In this document: positions 11,358 to 22,350 of the stretch, piece after piece
Layout of the letters: every line of letters starts with the position of its first letter
Position numbering within the stretch: the first letter of the stretch is position 1
Assembly: GCA_003952965.2 (NCBI GenBank)
Contig: CM025849.1
Span: 4,960,908-5,024,907, forward strand
Reading direction: 5' to 3'
Origin: Morella rubra
Taxonomy: Eukaryota; Streptophyta; Magnoliopsida; Fagales; Myricaceae
Length of the DNA stretch: 64,000 nt
The notes under the pieces: model-generated
Databases searched by the model: none
What the model was told of the DNA's origin: nothing
The model's input: the letters and a program-made list of their open reading frames with translations, nothing else
Translations under genes and position numbers: made by a program

Positions 11358-12414
11358 TGGAAGTGTTCAAAACAGCAGTAGCGAAATATATGACATTTAT
11401 TCTGTACATGGGAATCTGCAGTATATTGCAAAATCTTTATTGAGAAGAAAAGGCCAGAGGGGCCAGAACAAAGAGTAAACAAATGCAGTTATGATTTATT
11501 ATTTCATTTCCCTTCGTTAAAAAACAGTGTGGTCCTTCAAAGACAAAATATTAGCTCTATAACTGCACTATGTACCCTCATTGATTTCCCATTTGCTTAA
11601 TGTGCCTCTCTGTCTCTTGCCTGCTGACAGGATACGGTGGATAAGCAGCAAATATTTGGCAAGTCAATGAGACCTACCATTCAAGGGGTTCAAAACTAAT
11701 CCCTACCAATAGCTATTTTCTTTGACCTTTCATCTCCATCCTTTACATCTATTACTCTTCAACTGCACATATTTTATTACTTAAATTTGCCAATTGAACT
11801 TCTTTTCGTACTACTAGACAAATTATTAATGAACTTCTAAAAGCAGGAGAAAAAGACTGACTTCCTCACATGTAATGGATTTATCGGTGGCTACAAACTC
11901 GAGGCCCTATTCTTTAGGTGGCATAAGGCACAGAACTTTTGTCACCTAATCTGATGAGAGATCTGTCTAAGATCACCTGTTAAACCTTGCTTCCATGCCA
12001 TCAATATCACAACTCTCAAATACTAAATAGGTGCCACCATGATATCAGTCCTATATATCTCCCTCGTTAGACCATAAAAAAGAAACCGATTTCATCTAGT
12101 AAAGACACCAAGTTCTGCGTCCTCAACTTATATATCTGAGAGCGAATGCAGTCATGCGTGTGTGTGTTGGGGGGGGGGGTGTTATTCGGTTGAGGGGTAC
12201 GACACATAAAATGTAAAACCTCTTTTTTCCTTGAAGGGCAATCATTCATCAAATTGGAACCTAAGAATGAGAACAGGAAGCTAATAACACTACGTTAACA
12301 AAAGGGGATAATGTTTAATAATGAAACAACATCAAACGACATAATATAAAAATATGCTCTTTACTGTTAGATTCATTTTTCACTTTCTTTTGCTCACTGG
12401 GGAGCATACAGAAC
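11358..12414. other. Between small ORF and GCD1-like gene; no gene recognised
   Basis: The part nearest 12414 must hold the 3' untranslated region of the GCD1-like gene. A G10 run after GTGTGTGT lies near 12170. No reliable upstream exon for the 11112-11357 ORF could be chosen. Confidence 0.4.
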
Positions 12415-15400
12415 TTACTTTTTTTTGTTGAAGTTCATCCTCTGGACAAATTCTTCATAAAGCATCTCATCTTCCTTCCGGGAGATCTCATAATGGACTT
12501 CATCCAGATCTTTGGTGGTACCATCCCAACCCTCTGGCATAACTTTGAAGTCAGGTTTGTACGGAAGGGAAGCAACATGGAACTCCCTGTCATGGGAATT
12601 AAAAAATCTGCAAGATAAAAGAAGAAAACAGTAAACGAAATCAGTTTCTGATAAGAGCATAAATCAGCTGTTCACCTCACAGTTAAGTCTTATCAGAGGC
12701 CCTGATGTGCAAATTTACCATAGAAAAACCATTTCGTTCTTATAAGCATAATCGTTTCACAAAACCTTGAATGTGTGTGCATGAAACGTCTGTGCTTGCA
12801 TGTGAACTGAGAATAAAGGCATGTATACATGTGCACATGGTATAGACCCCTAGAAGTAACTTTAGATGCCACCTTCAGTCCACCCTTTCTATCAAAATGC
12901 TAACTTAAAGTTACTATAATTCCAAGATCTCCCTAACGAACCAGGACCGGAATAGGCTTTCTACCCTGGCACCACCCAAGCAGAAAACAAATCTTCCCAT
13001 TAAACCCCTGCTGCCAGCAGTAGCACTACATTATCAATTTCAATCACAATTGCTGCCCCCACCACATCTTTAACATTACTTTCAAGCTAACCCAACTGCC
13101 AATCGAAATAATCCCAACAACACCATCACCCTCTTGTTATCTCCATTCATACGTGCACCAAATATTCCAGCTCTAATAGAAATTAGTTTTTTCCCTGTTT
13201 AAGGTCTAAACTTTTATGGACAACTTTAAATAGGAAAGCAAGGACAAATTTACCTCACTTAGTTACCTCAATTCTTCACTGAGGAGGTAATGAATATCCC
13301 TTAAGCTGCCAATTCTTAATACAAGCAAATTCAAGATGGAACAAGCCAATTCATATTATGATATGCCCTTAAAGACTGCTTCTAACGTTAACAATTTAGT
13401 TTTTTATTAAGAACAGAGCAAGAAGGTGCCAGGTTAATTATACTCTTGCAATTCTCGTTGAAATTGAAAAAAAAAAAAAAACCCTCAAATTCTGTAGTTT
13501 CCATGACAAGGAGATTGTATTACTTTTAATCCATTTTAACCACCTGAATGCCCAGCAGAAGAACTGAAAGCCCCCCCTATTCCAACACATCATCTCATCT
13601 ATTCTCACTTCAACGTTCTTGCAGTATTAACAAACCACCAGAGAAGTCAGGACAATGTGACTTGCAAGCTAGTTGCTGGATCTCATTTTCCAAATGCTGT
13701 TCCAATCCATAAACCGAGAATTCAAACCTTGTTATCTCATCACCGGGGGAAACACTGCTGGTGTTCCCTTTCTTCTATGCATGAGCAAAACAAAAGGGTG
13801 CTTCCCTATTAGGAAACCACAATTGTGAAATTGGAAAACTTAGTATAATCGACACTTGTTCGGACCTCGAAATCCATTTTCAGATTGAAATATAGATTAG
13901 GTGATAGAGGGAGCATAAATTAAAGTACAAAAAGTTCAAGCAAAGCACTGAAGACTAGGCCACAAAGTGTACAAACAAAATATCAAGAATTCCATCTTTA
14001 CCAATTGATTAAAGTATAAATTCCTTGTGCTTTGCATCAACTACTATGTCATATCTCTCCAGTTAATACTATATGGCAGACAAAAGAACTATGAGTACCT
14101 TCTATGACTCTTCATAAGAAGTGTAAGAGTCTTGAGAATAGTTAGATTCCATTGACAGAATAAAACTGTGTTCGTGTTGCTTTGCTTAACTTTTCCTCCC
14201 TTATTTTCTTTCTCGTAAGAGGTGTATAGATCGTTTATGAACAAACTCGAATCTATTGGATAAATTCAATATCTGAAGTCCCTATAATCCAAGAAAAAGA
14301 AATAGCATATTAGAAATTGGTTCCCAGTGTGAAATGGAACTGTACCTAGTCTATAATATGAGGCCCTGCCAGCTACACTCCCTTGATGACTAATAGCCCT
14401 CTCACTTTAGTGAGTTCCAACAACTGAAAATCTCTTATAAAATGTCTTAAAATTCTCAGCAAACTCTAGACAGAAGTAGCCAACTCCACCACAATTATGG
14501 CAAGGACACTTATTTTTTTTCTTTTTTTCTTTTTTTTTTTTTTTTGGGGGGGGGGGGGGGGTTCACTGAGGCCAGAAACAATGACACATAAGGATTCCAT
14601 CATATCAAGGAAACACTAATAACTACCAAACAGAAGTGGGGGAAAAAAAAACCTTTCTCAAGCATGATATGGTTTTCTCTCATAGAGGTTTGCTAATCAT
14701 TGTGGAGACGTACATACCAACTACAGCCCAATAAAGAACTAAGCTTAAGCTAGCTCAAGACAGTTAATATGGAGTTCAGATGGCTCAACTGGGTCTTGGA
14801 TGTGGTTGGATAAGCAGGCTGGATTAGCAGTAGGCTGACTACAGATGAACATCTTGAAGATAATCATGATCTCACTAGACATGAGCGCTTGCCCAAAGAT
14901 ACAAAAATGCATGCATACTATGTGTCAATAATCAGGCTATAGCTTGCCTAAACAAAAATATACTGCTTGATACTCATCTCTCTGGGACTGAGAAGTAATT
15001 CTTCCACAAGCTTTTTCACAAACAAGCACGTAATCAATGCAAACCACAGAATAAACACAAGCATATTCCCTAAGTAACACTTCTCATAACATTGAAACAA
15101 GCATAAAACAAAAATGAGTACACCCAAAACAAATCAAGCAATGTTCAGAAGTAAAAACTTACTCAGGACAAGTATCAAGCAAAAGCTCCACAGAATCATC
15201 TAAAGGATGTCCAAGCTTTTTCTCCTCCTCCTCCTCAAGCTCTTTCAACCAAAGAATTGCATGCACTCTTTGCCTCATAATCCTATAATCCTTCGCTAGC
15301 CTCTCGACAGTGTAAACCTCAGGGTCTTGCTTGTGCAAGCGATACATCTCAGCTTTCTCAGAGTCCTTCAGATAAGACCCTCTTGCGCCAGGCTCTCTTA

Positions 15401-15857
15401 CTTGCTTCAACAGCACAGTCATCTCCCGCATCCGCTCGCCCCATCCATCAACAAAAGCTGTACTTTTGCGATTCTCCGCCTCATACTCTCTCAACTTATC
15501 ATCAATCTCTTGCAAATCAGAGATCACTGAAGAATGAGATGTATCTCTTCTGCTAGGGGAGGCCCTGCTAGGTGGGGCCTCCCCATCAAAATGCTCCTTG
15601 GTCAATCCAGTCGACCAAGAAGACACAGAATCCCATCCCAAATCACCAGCAGAAGGATCCCCAATTGATCCTGTCACACTCTTGTCCCATTCGGCTTTAC
15701 CATCGTTATCACCAGATTTTGCTGAAAACCCTCTTAAGTTGATTCCATCATTTATCAACTTGGTCTTGGTTCTGTCTATCAAGACTCTGGCTGTAGTTGT
15801 GCTTGAGCCTAGTGAAGTGGAGGAGAAACGTGATACAATGCGATGGAGACTTTGCAT
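12415..15857 (-). CDS. GCD1: GAMETE CELL DEFECTIVE 1-like mitochondrial protein
   Basis: Two exons, 15857-15163 and 12607-12415, join across a 2,555-bp intron (donor GTAAGT, acceptor TTGCAG) to give 295 residues. The start MQSLHRIVSRFSSTSLGSS is a typical mitochondrial presequence: Arg/Ser-rich, no acidic residue for about 27 residues. A Ser-rich linker follows. The conserved part runs from about residue 110 to 215 and is helical and charged (LQEIDDKLREYE, GSYLKDSEKAEMYRLHKQDPE, YRIMRQRVHAILWLKELEEE). Exon 2 gives a conserved tail (FHVASLPYKPDF, MPEGWDGTTKDLDE). This matches what I recall of plant GCD1, a mitochondrial protein needed for gamete viability, related to the fungal Bot1p family of mitochondrial regulator/ribosome-associated proteins. 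Length and exon joins are clean and no lesion is seen. Name by recognition, not by search. Confidence 0.8.
14511..14561. repeat. T-tract followed by G16 in the GCD1 intron
   Basis: A nearly pure T run (14511-14545, two C interruptions) is followed directly by 16 G (14546-14561). On the transcribed strand this reads C16 then polyA. Such a junction is unusual in a plant intron and is a place where sequencing and assembly often err. Confidence 0.85.
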
Positions 15858-16404
15858 TGTTGCAGCAAACCCCGGAAGTGGAGTCGTTGCCTCAGTCTAC
15901 AATACTATACAGCAACCACAAAAAAGGCTGAAACAAAAAGAACCTGTACTTAGCAAAGTATAGAGGCTGCAATTCAACCAGACCAACAGATACAAACCCA
16001 GTGGCGGTGCCGGTTTTCAAATATTGGCCACCTCCACCTCCACCATTAAGGGCAATAACCGGCATTTATTGGGCCATTTTCTTGAGCATTTTACGCACTT
16101 CATAAAAATTAACAATCAAAGTACTAAAATATCAACATGTGTTTTCTGAAAAGAAAGAAGAAAAAAACTTGTCATAATCTCAAAAAATTGAAACAATCAA
16201 AGCACCGAAGTATTACAAACTTACAATAATTCTTTACAAATGAATTACAAATGTACAACAATTCTTTACAAAAGTAAAAATTCTTTCCAGTCCAACTCCA
16301 ACAAAATGAATTCAAAAATTACAAACAGAAAAAAAAAAAAAATCCCAGCAATGTACAGATGCATTAAAAATTCGGAAAGATTCTATCTTTACGGCAATGT
16401 ACAA

Positions 16405-16590
16405 ATCATTAAAAATCCCAGCAATGTACAAATGAATTCAAAAAACAGCAATACCAAACAAATTCCAGCAGTCCACAATCCACAAATTCCAGCAGTCCAC
16501 AAAAAATGTACAAATGAATTCAAAAAACAGCAATGTCAAACAAATTCCAGCAGTCCACAAAAAACGTACAAATGAATTAAAAAACAGCAA
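16405..16590. repeat. Imperfect short tandem repeats
   Basis: The phrase tacaaatgaattcaaaaaac followed by AGCAATRYCAAACAAATTCCAGCAGTCC recurs two to three times with gaps. It gives repeated open frames on both strands without protein meaning. Confidence 0.6.
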
Positions 16591-17118
16591 TGTCAAAAAA
16601 AATGTTTCATCGAACGTAGGCAAAAAAAAAAAATCCAGCAGTCACTCAGGCACACGTTCAGACTTTAGAGAAGAGGTTTGATAAGAATTACCAGCAGAGT
16701 AGTAGAAATCCCAGCCCTATTTTCCTCCCTTTTTTCTCTCTATTATATTGGAAGCCCAAAATCAAATTCCAAACCCTAAAAATCGCAAAAGGGGGAAAAG
16801 TTAAGCAATAATATATGTCCCCAATGCTTCATAGAACAAATTAAAATCAACAAACCCATTGATTTTTTAACAACATACCTAAATGGATCAGTGAGAGAGA
16901 GATGTGGCAGAGGAGATGAGAAGAGATTGACACGTGAGGAGGGGAGAAGAGGAGAGTAGCTGTGGTGGTCCGCGAAGGGAGGCGCGACCGGCTTGGGGAG
17001 AGCCTGGAGGTGCTGTGTTGTCACTGTGCGCAGGGATTTTGGAGAGGGCGGAGAAGGCCGACAGACACTCGCGTAAGGGGGGTCGAGTGGTCGACGACCT
17101 AAAGTGGGGAACATACAA

Positions 17119-17157
17119 AAACGGTGTAGTTTCTCATTAAGTGAAACTACGCCGTTT
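17119..17157. repeat. 15-bp inverted repeat (AAACGGYGTAGTTTC)
   Basis: The arms aaacggtgtagtttc (17119-17133) and gaaactacgccgttt (17143-17157) are complementary with one mismatch and a 9-bp loop. The element ends just before the large foldback element, upstream of the GCD1-like gene. Confidence 0.7.
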
Positions 17158-17187
17158 ACTATTTTTTTGAAAAACCAAAAGAACAAA

Positions 17188-19462
17188 ACCCGGATTGCGT
17201 TTGGAAACCCTTTTGTTTTCGGTTTCTGTTTTCATTTTAGTTTTTAAAGATTAAAATAAGTTTTATAATAAGGGCATGTTTGGCAAGAGTAATTTAGACT
17301 CATTTATTAAATTTTTTATTTAATAATATTTTTATTTTGGTTAATGTTATATTTAAAAATAATAACAAATAAAATTTTAAATTAATTTAAAAAATACTAA
17401 AACTATAAAAAATCGAAAATTAAATTTTTTATAAATACTAAAAATATGAAAAAAAATAAGAAAATAAATAAAATAAAATTATTTTTATTTAAAAATATTT
17501 TCTTTCAAATATCATTATATTTAAAAAAATAATGAGAAAAAATAATTTACAGAAATTAGGAAATTTTAAAAAAATTACAAAAAAACATAAAATTATCTAA
17601 AAAACAAAATTAACTCAATAAAATATAAATATTTGAAAAAAATAGGATCAAAATTTATAAATCACGAAAATCGGATAAAATGTATATAAAAAATAATTTC
17701 TCAAAACTAATTAATTGCTATAAAATAAAATTAAAATTAAAATTAAAAAAAAAAAAAAAAATTCAGAAAATATATCCAAATTATTACAAAATATACTAAA
17801 AATATTGGAAAATTGTGGGTAAAATGTAAAAGTAAAATTAATTATAAAAATTAAATAAAAATACTTAAAAAGAGAGAAATACATAAAATTCATGAAAATA
17901 TTTATAAAATTTCAAAATATAGAAAACATTTAAAAAAATAATTTTGGAAATTCAATAAACTAAAAAAGACTGGATTAAATCGCAAAAATCAGACAAAATT
18001 ATACATATTAAAAATAACTTACAGAAATTTATAATTGCACAAAAACTTAAAACCAAAATTGGGCAACAAAGCCGGATGCTTCTAAAATAATAAAAATTCA
18101 CCAAATAAATGTAAATAAATAATTAACTAAAAAATGTTAAAATAGATTAAAATTAAAAAAATATTGGGCCATTTAGCAAAACAATTTAAAAAAAATAAGA
18201 AAGTATATAAATTATAAAATATACAAAATTAAGAAAAATTATCTAAATACTTAGAAAAACATAAAATATTAGAATATTAAAACATTAAAAATTATTTTGA
18301 GACTAGCCACCCTGGTGAGGTGGCAGCTCCAATGGGGTCTCCCTCTGGGCACAACCTCATAGAGATTGCGCAATTTTGGCTATTTTGGGTGCCACAATTT
18401 TTAAAAGTTTTTGTAAATTAATTTTTTGTTTTTTATTTTATTGAATGTCCAAAATAATTTTTTAATTTTTAAAATTTTAAAATTTTATAATTTTATAATT
18501 CATTTTCTTATTTTAATAAATATTTTGAATAATTTTTTTATTTTAATCTTCTATAGTATTCAAAATATTTATTAACAACAAGAAAAGCAAGTATAAAATT
18601 TTAAAAATTAAAAAATTAAAAAATTAAATTTTGCGCTTTCAAATTTCTGTAAGTTATTTTTAATATTTATAATTTTTTCTGATTTTTAAATTAATCTTCT
18701 TTTTTAGTTTATTGAATTTCCAAAATTTGTTTTTAAATGTTTTCTATATTTTAAATTTTATAAATATTTTAATGAATTTTATGTATTTCTCTCTTTTTAA
18801 GATTTTTATAATTAATTTTACTTTTACATTTTACCCACAATTTTCCAAATTTTTAATTTTTTTAATATTTTGTAATAATTTGGATATATTTTCTGATTAT
18901 TTTTTAATTTTTTTGATAATTTTAATTTATAGCAATTAATTAGTTTTGCGAAATTATTTTTTATATACATTTTATCCGATTTCCGTGATTTATAAATTTT
19001 GATTTTTATTTTTTTCAAATATTTATATTTTATTGAGTTAATTTTTTTTTTTAGATAATTTTATGTTTTTTTGTAATTTTTTTAAAATTTCCTAATTTCT
19101 GTAAATTATTTTTTCTCATTATTTTTTAAATATAATGATATTTGAAAGAAAATATTTTAAATAAAAATTTTATATTTTTTATTTAATATTATTTTCATAT
19201 TTTTCTAATATTTATAAAAAAATTTAATTTTCGATTTTTTATAGTTTTGGTATTTTTAAATTAATTTAAAATTTTATTTGTTATTATTTTTAAATATAAC
19301 ATTAACCAAAATAAAAATATTATTAAATAAAAAATTAAATAAATGAGTCTAAACTAATCTTGCCAAACATGCCCTTATTATAAAACTTATTTTAATCTTT
19401 AAAAACTAAAATGAAAACAGAAACAGAAAACCAAAAAGGGTTTCCAAACGCACTCCCGGTTT
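17188..19462. mobile_element. Large foldback element with arms of about 0.8 kb
   Basis: The left end (CCCGGATTGCGTTTGGAAAC) and the reverse complement of the right end (CCGGGAGTGCGTTTGGAAAC) agree. The agreement continues inward through TTTTCATTTTAGTTTTTAAA, GGGCATGTTTGGCAAGA and a long AT-rich tract, to about 18040 on the left and 18640 on the right. A 90-bp GC-richer island near 18305-18395 sits in the loop. No transposase is seen and the ORFs inside are AT-rich noise. The terminal GCGTTTGG resembles ends of several plant DNA transposons, but I could not fix a target duplication, so the superfamily is open. Confidence 0.8.
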
Positions 19463-19479
19463 TTTATTTCTTAGGACTG

Positions 19480-19805
19480 GCTTGCTCCATATGTAAATCT
19501 TGCATAGATTTCTAATCCGCAGTGATTCACATCTCCACTGATGTAGAGCGTTTATCAACGATTGACCCAGCCCTATAGCCTCTAATATCCAAGTTGTACC
19601 CTTTTGTAAATATAATTCCCTTTCCAGGTGAAGCCTCCAAGTAGCCCAATATACAAATAACCACATACATATGTTCTTCGCTTGGAGAGTGCATAAACTG
19701 ACTGAATACACTTAGCACATAAGCCGAATCAGGATAAGTACGTGCAAGACACATTAATCTCCTAACTAGTCTTTGATAGCGTTCCTTGCTAGTAGGAACT
19801 TGATT
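19480..19805 (-). pseudogene. Ty1/copia reverse transcriptase C-terminal fragment
   Basis: On the minus strand the frame reads a decayed copia pol segment: VPTSKERYQRLVRRLMCLAR, then YVLSVFSQFMHSPSEEHM, then ILGYLEASPGKGIIF and AGSIVDKRSTS. These correspond to the copia RT-RNase H junction (usual form RLVGRLIYL, SQFMHSPSEEH, ILRYLKGTPGKGL, DRRSTSG). It stops soon after and lacks the rest of pol. Orientation agrees with the primer-binding site at 21308-21318. Confidence 0.85.
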
Positions 19806-20058
19806 TGGATGTAAACCTAGTTTTCAAATTTTCTTCCACAGGAGTGCTGATCGGACTATATACCTAGTTTGAGATACTAATTGCATTATGCGTATTTGCA
19901 TTGTATTTACAAGTAAAAATACATGTTTTCTTGTATTTCTCAGGTACACACACAATATTTGATGGCTCCCAAAGCTGCAAGAGGTTAAGGCCGATGCAAT
20001 GGTGTCGACGAATTCCTTAGCACCGTCTTGGAAAAAAAAAACACAACCCATCGACGTG

Positions 20059-20290
20059 CACGTTGACAAAAAGCAACGACTTCCTTTTCACGTTGAGTAA
20101 TATTGGTAGGCCGACTTTAATTTTGTCTTCGTCAATGAAAACTATCAACGTCACGCTGCACGTCGACAAAAAGCAACGATGTCCTCTTCACATCGAGCAC
20201 TATTGGTAGGCCAACTAGATTTTGCATCCTTCGGTGAAAACTATTGACGACACTTTGCACGTCGACGAAAACCATTCATGACTTGAATTT
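20059..20290. repeat. Tandem repeat, 100-bp period, about 2.3 copies
   Basis: The phrase GCACGT[TC]GACAAAAAGCAACGA begins near 20059 and 20159, and a degenerate copy begins near 20258. The units share TCTTCACRT[TC]GAG and TATTGGTAGGCC[GA]ACT. It lies inside the copia remnant region. Function unknown. Confidence 0.75.
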
Positions 20291-20475
20291 TCTCCGTAGG
20301 TGTAAATATGTCAACAAACAAATGTCGACGGCGTTGCAATTGTTACGGCGACCGCACAAATGGGCCTTGGCAAAACAATCCCTCAGCATTATAGGCGCAT
20401 CGCCGACCACCATCGTCTACTAAAAAACGCTTCTCTTCACCGGTGCTCGCTTTTTTAACCGATGGGTATTCCAGA

Positions 20476-21057
20476 CACAGGCGGAACCAGCCAGGGGCAG
20501 TGGGGGGGTCACCTCCCCGGTTGGTTCCTTCGAACATCAATTTTTTATATGTGTTTTGCCTGCCCAACCCCAGCCCCCTTGCAAATTGTGAATTTGGTTA
20601 ATGATTTGTTAATAATTAGAGCTTGAATAATGATTGTGAATTTGTTAATTTTTAGATTGAATTAGTTGATGAATTTTGTTTTGTTTAGAGAATGTATAAG
20701 TTTTTGATGAAAAAATTTTAATGTGTAGTTGTCTAATACTCCTAACGTGTCTACTACTTCTAAAACGAATATTAGTTCGAAAAGACCTTGTGTTTTGTTT
20801 TAGTCCAAATAAAACTATTGAGAACGAAGTCATTTTGCAACGTTTTCAGAAGATACAGACTTGTAGGATCCAATTGCCACCTCTTAGTCTCAGCAAATAG
20901 TACGGTAAGTGTATTTTAAAAAAATTAATGATTTTAATCATAAATTTTCGATATTTTAACTCTAAGACATTTTTTGCATTACTTATGAAATTTTTTTTTT
21001 ATCATTTCAACTTAGGAGTTCGCACTCCCTTCAAATTAGGTCCTGGTTCCGCCACTG
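20476..21057. mobile_element. Small non-autonomous hAT element (582 bp)
   Basis: The ends CACAGGCGGAACCAG (left) and CAGTGGCGGAACCAGG (reverse complement of the right) match the terminal type CAGKGGCGGARCCAGG seen in many plant hAT elements. Flanks attccaga (20468-20475) and attccgaa (21058-21065) fit an aged 8-bp target duplication (two mismatches). The inside has broken frames that may derive from a TTF-type hAT transposase; I cannot prove this. Confidence 0.65.
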
Positions 21058-21307
21058 ATTCCGAACGAAGTAGATAACATGTCTGTGGCATGCAGTCAAT
21101 CCCGACGCAGTAGTGTTGACCAATGTCAGACCACCCATAACTTTGGCAGAGACAAACGCCAATGGTATTTGCGATCAACGGAGACGAATATTGCAGTGAT
21201 TGTTGTGTGTATTGAAAAAGTGGTAGAACAAAGAAAAAAATCAAGATGACTGGAAAAAGAAATAGAGTGGGAATGATTGGCAATTGAGAAAACTTGCAGG
21301 TTAGAGA

Positions 21308-21560
21308 GCCTGATACCATGTTAGAAACCAAAGACAAACAATAGAGAGAATAGGAAGAACGCGGAAAAAAAGAAAGGAAAAAGAAATAAAGGGAGATTTC
21401 ATTCGACCGAAAAAATGATTAATTTGTACAGGATGTGGAAAGCAGACCTCTTATACAAGTGTCAATCGACGTATAACTAACCCAAGTTTTAACCTGTACT
21501 AATCTAATAACAATACTTTAATTAAATACAGCAATATCAGAAATTGCTAATTAATCTTGC
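21308..21560 (-). mobile_element. copia primer-binding site and LTR edge
   Basis: The minus strand reads TGGTATCAGGC at 21318-21308, close to the initiator-tRNA-Met primer-binding site of plant copia elements (TGGTATCAGAGC). Directly outside it, the plus strand begins TGTTAGAAACC at 21319, the expected LTR border. The outer LTR end is not clear; 21560 is an estimate. Together with the RT fragment this outlines one minus-strand copia element whose middle is mostly lost or replaced. Confidence 0.6.
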
Positions 21561-22350
21561 TGGAGTGCAAAGGGCAGAGCCGTGGAGATACCTAAAAAGT
21601 TGTGTTTGAGTGTTAAAATTTTGGAGGTTAAAATTAGATTTGGTGAAAAAGTGAAGAGAGAGATGATTTTTAATATTTATTATAGTGAAAAGTAATGATT
21701 TAATGGGAAGAGAGAGATATTATATTATAATTTTTTATTGTATTAAAATTTTAAGAAGCGTAAAACGCACCTCCTCTTTATCCTTATTTAATTGGGCTGT
21801 CCAGGTTACTAAATGTCTATACCTGTCAGCCTATCTGCTCCAGTGGATGACTATGGACTATAACCAGCAAAACCAAATTAGCTGGCAGTTCAACCGAACA
21901 AGTTTTTTCAGAAAAACAAACAAGAAAGAAAGAAAAGCTTTTAAGATCGCCAAGGCACTTCCCGTGAAAGAAATAGGTAAGCCTATAAATAGAACCAACT
22001 GCCTCACTGGGTTGTCACCATGGTTGACCTCCTCTGCCTCCCTTCCACGTCAGCTATGCCATGTCAGCACAACCAAAACAAAATACTACCCAACTATTGA
22101 TCAAGTAGCTGAGCAATCAGAGAATTTGAAAGAATTTGCAAGGAGTGGGAGTGGGGGACCCGGTCAGTTTCATTGAACTTTTGATCAGTTTAAGACGGCT
22201 TTGACCAAGACCTTCACAATAGATAGCATCGAAGTTTCTTAAGTTTTGCATAATTTTCCTGTAGACTTTTGTGAATCGTGGAGGGCAAGGAGATGAAAAA
22301 AATAAATTGAGAGTTTCTGAAGAAAGAAGAATACTAGTCGGAGACTTTAA
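21561..22350. other. Upstream region of the CTL gene
   Basis: This is intergenic DNA that must contain the promoter of the choline-transporter-like gene. An ORF at 21685-22176 shows no domain. Confidence 0.4.

Larger units (their letters stand above)
15858..17187. other. Upstream region of the GCD1-like gene
   Basis: It holds the presumed promoter and leader of the GCD1-like gene, a short tandem repeat (16405-16590) and an inverted repeat (17119-17157). Open frames at 16776-17186 are Pro/Ser-rich on the minus strand and have no recognisable domain. Confidence 0.45.

Noticed and set aside
15327-15963. Plus-strand ORFs across GCD1 exon 1
   Set aside because: Antisense shadows of a strongly supported exon.
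17711-19018. Phe/Ile/Asn/Lys-rich ORFs
   Set aside because: Produced by the AT-rich arms of the foldback element; mirrored on both arms.
20059-20290. CRISPR-like array
   Set aside because: The 100-bp units are contiguous and imperfect, without unique spacers, in plant nuclear DNA.
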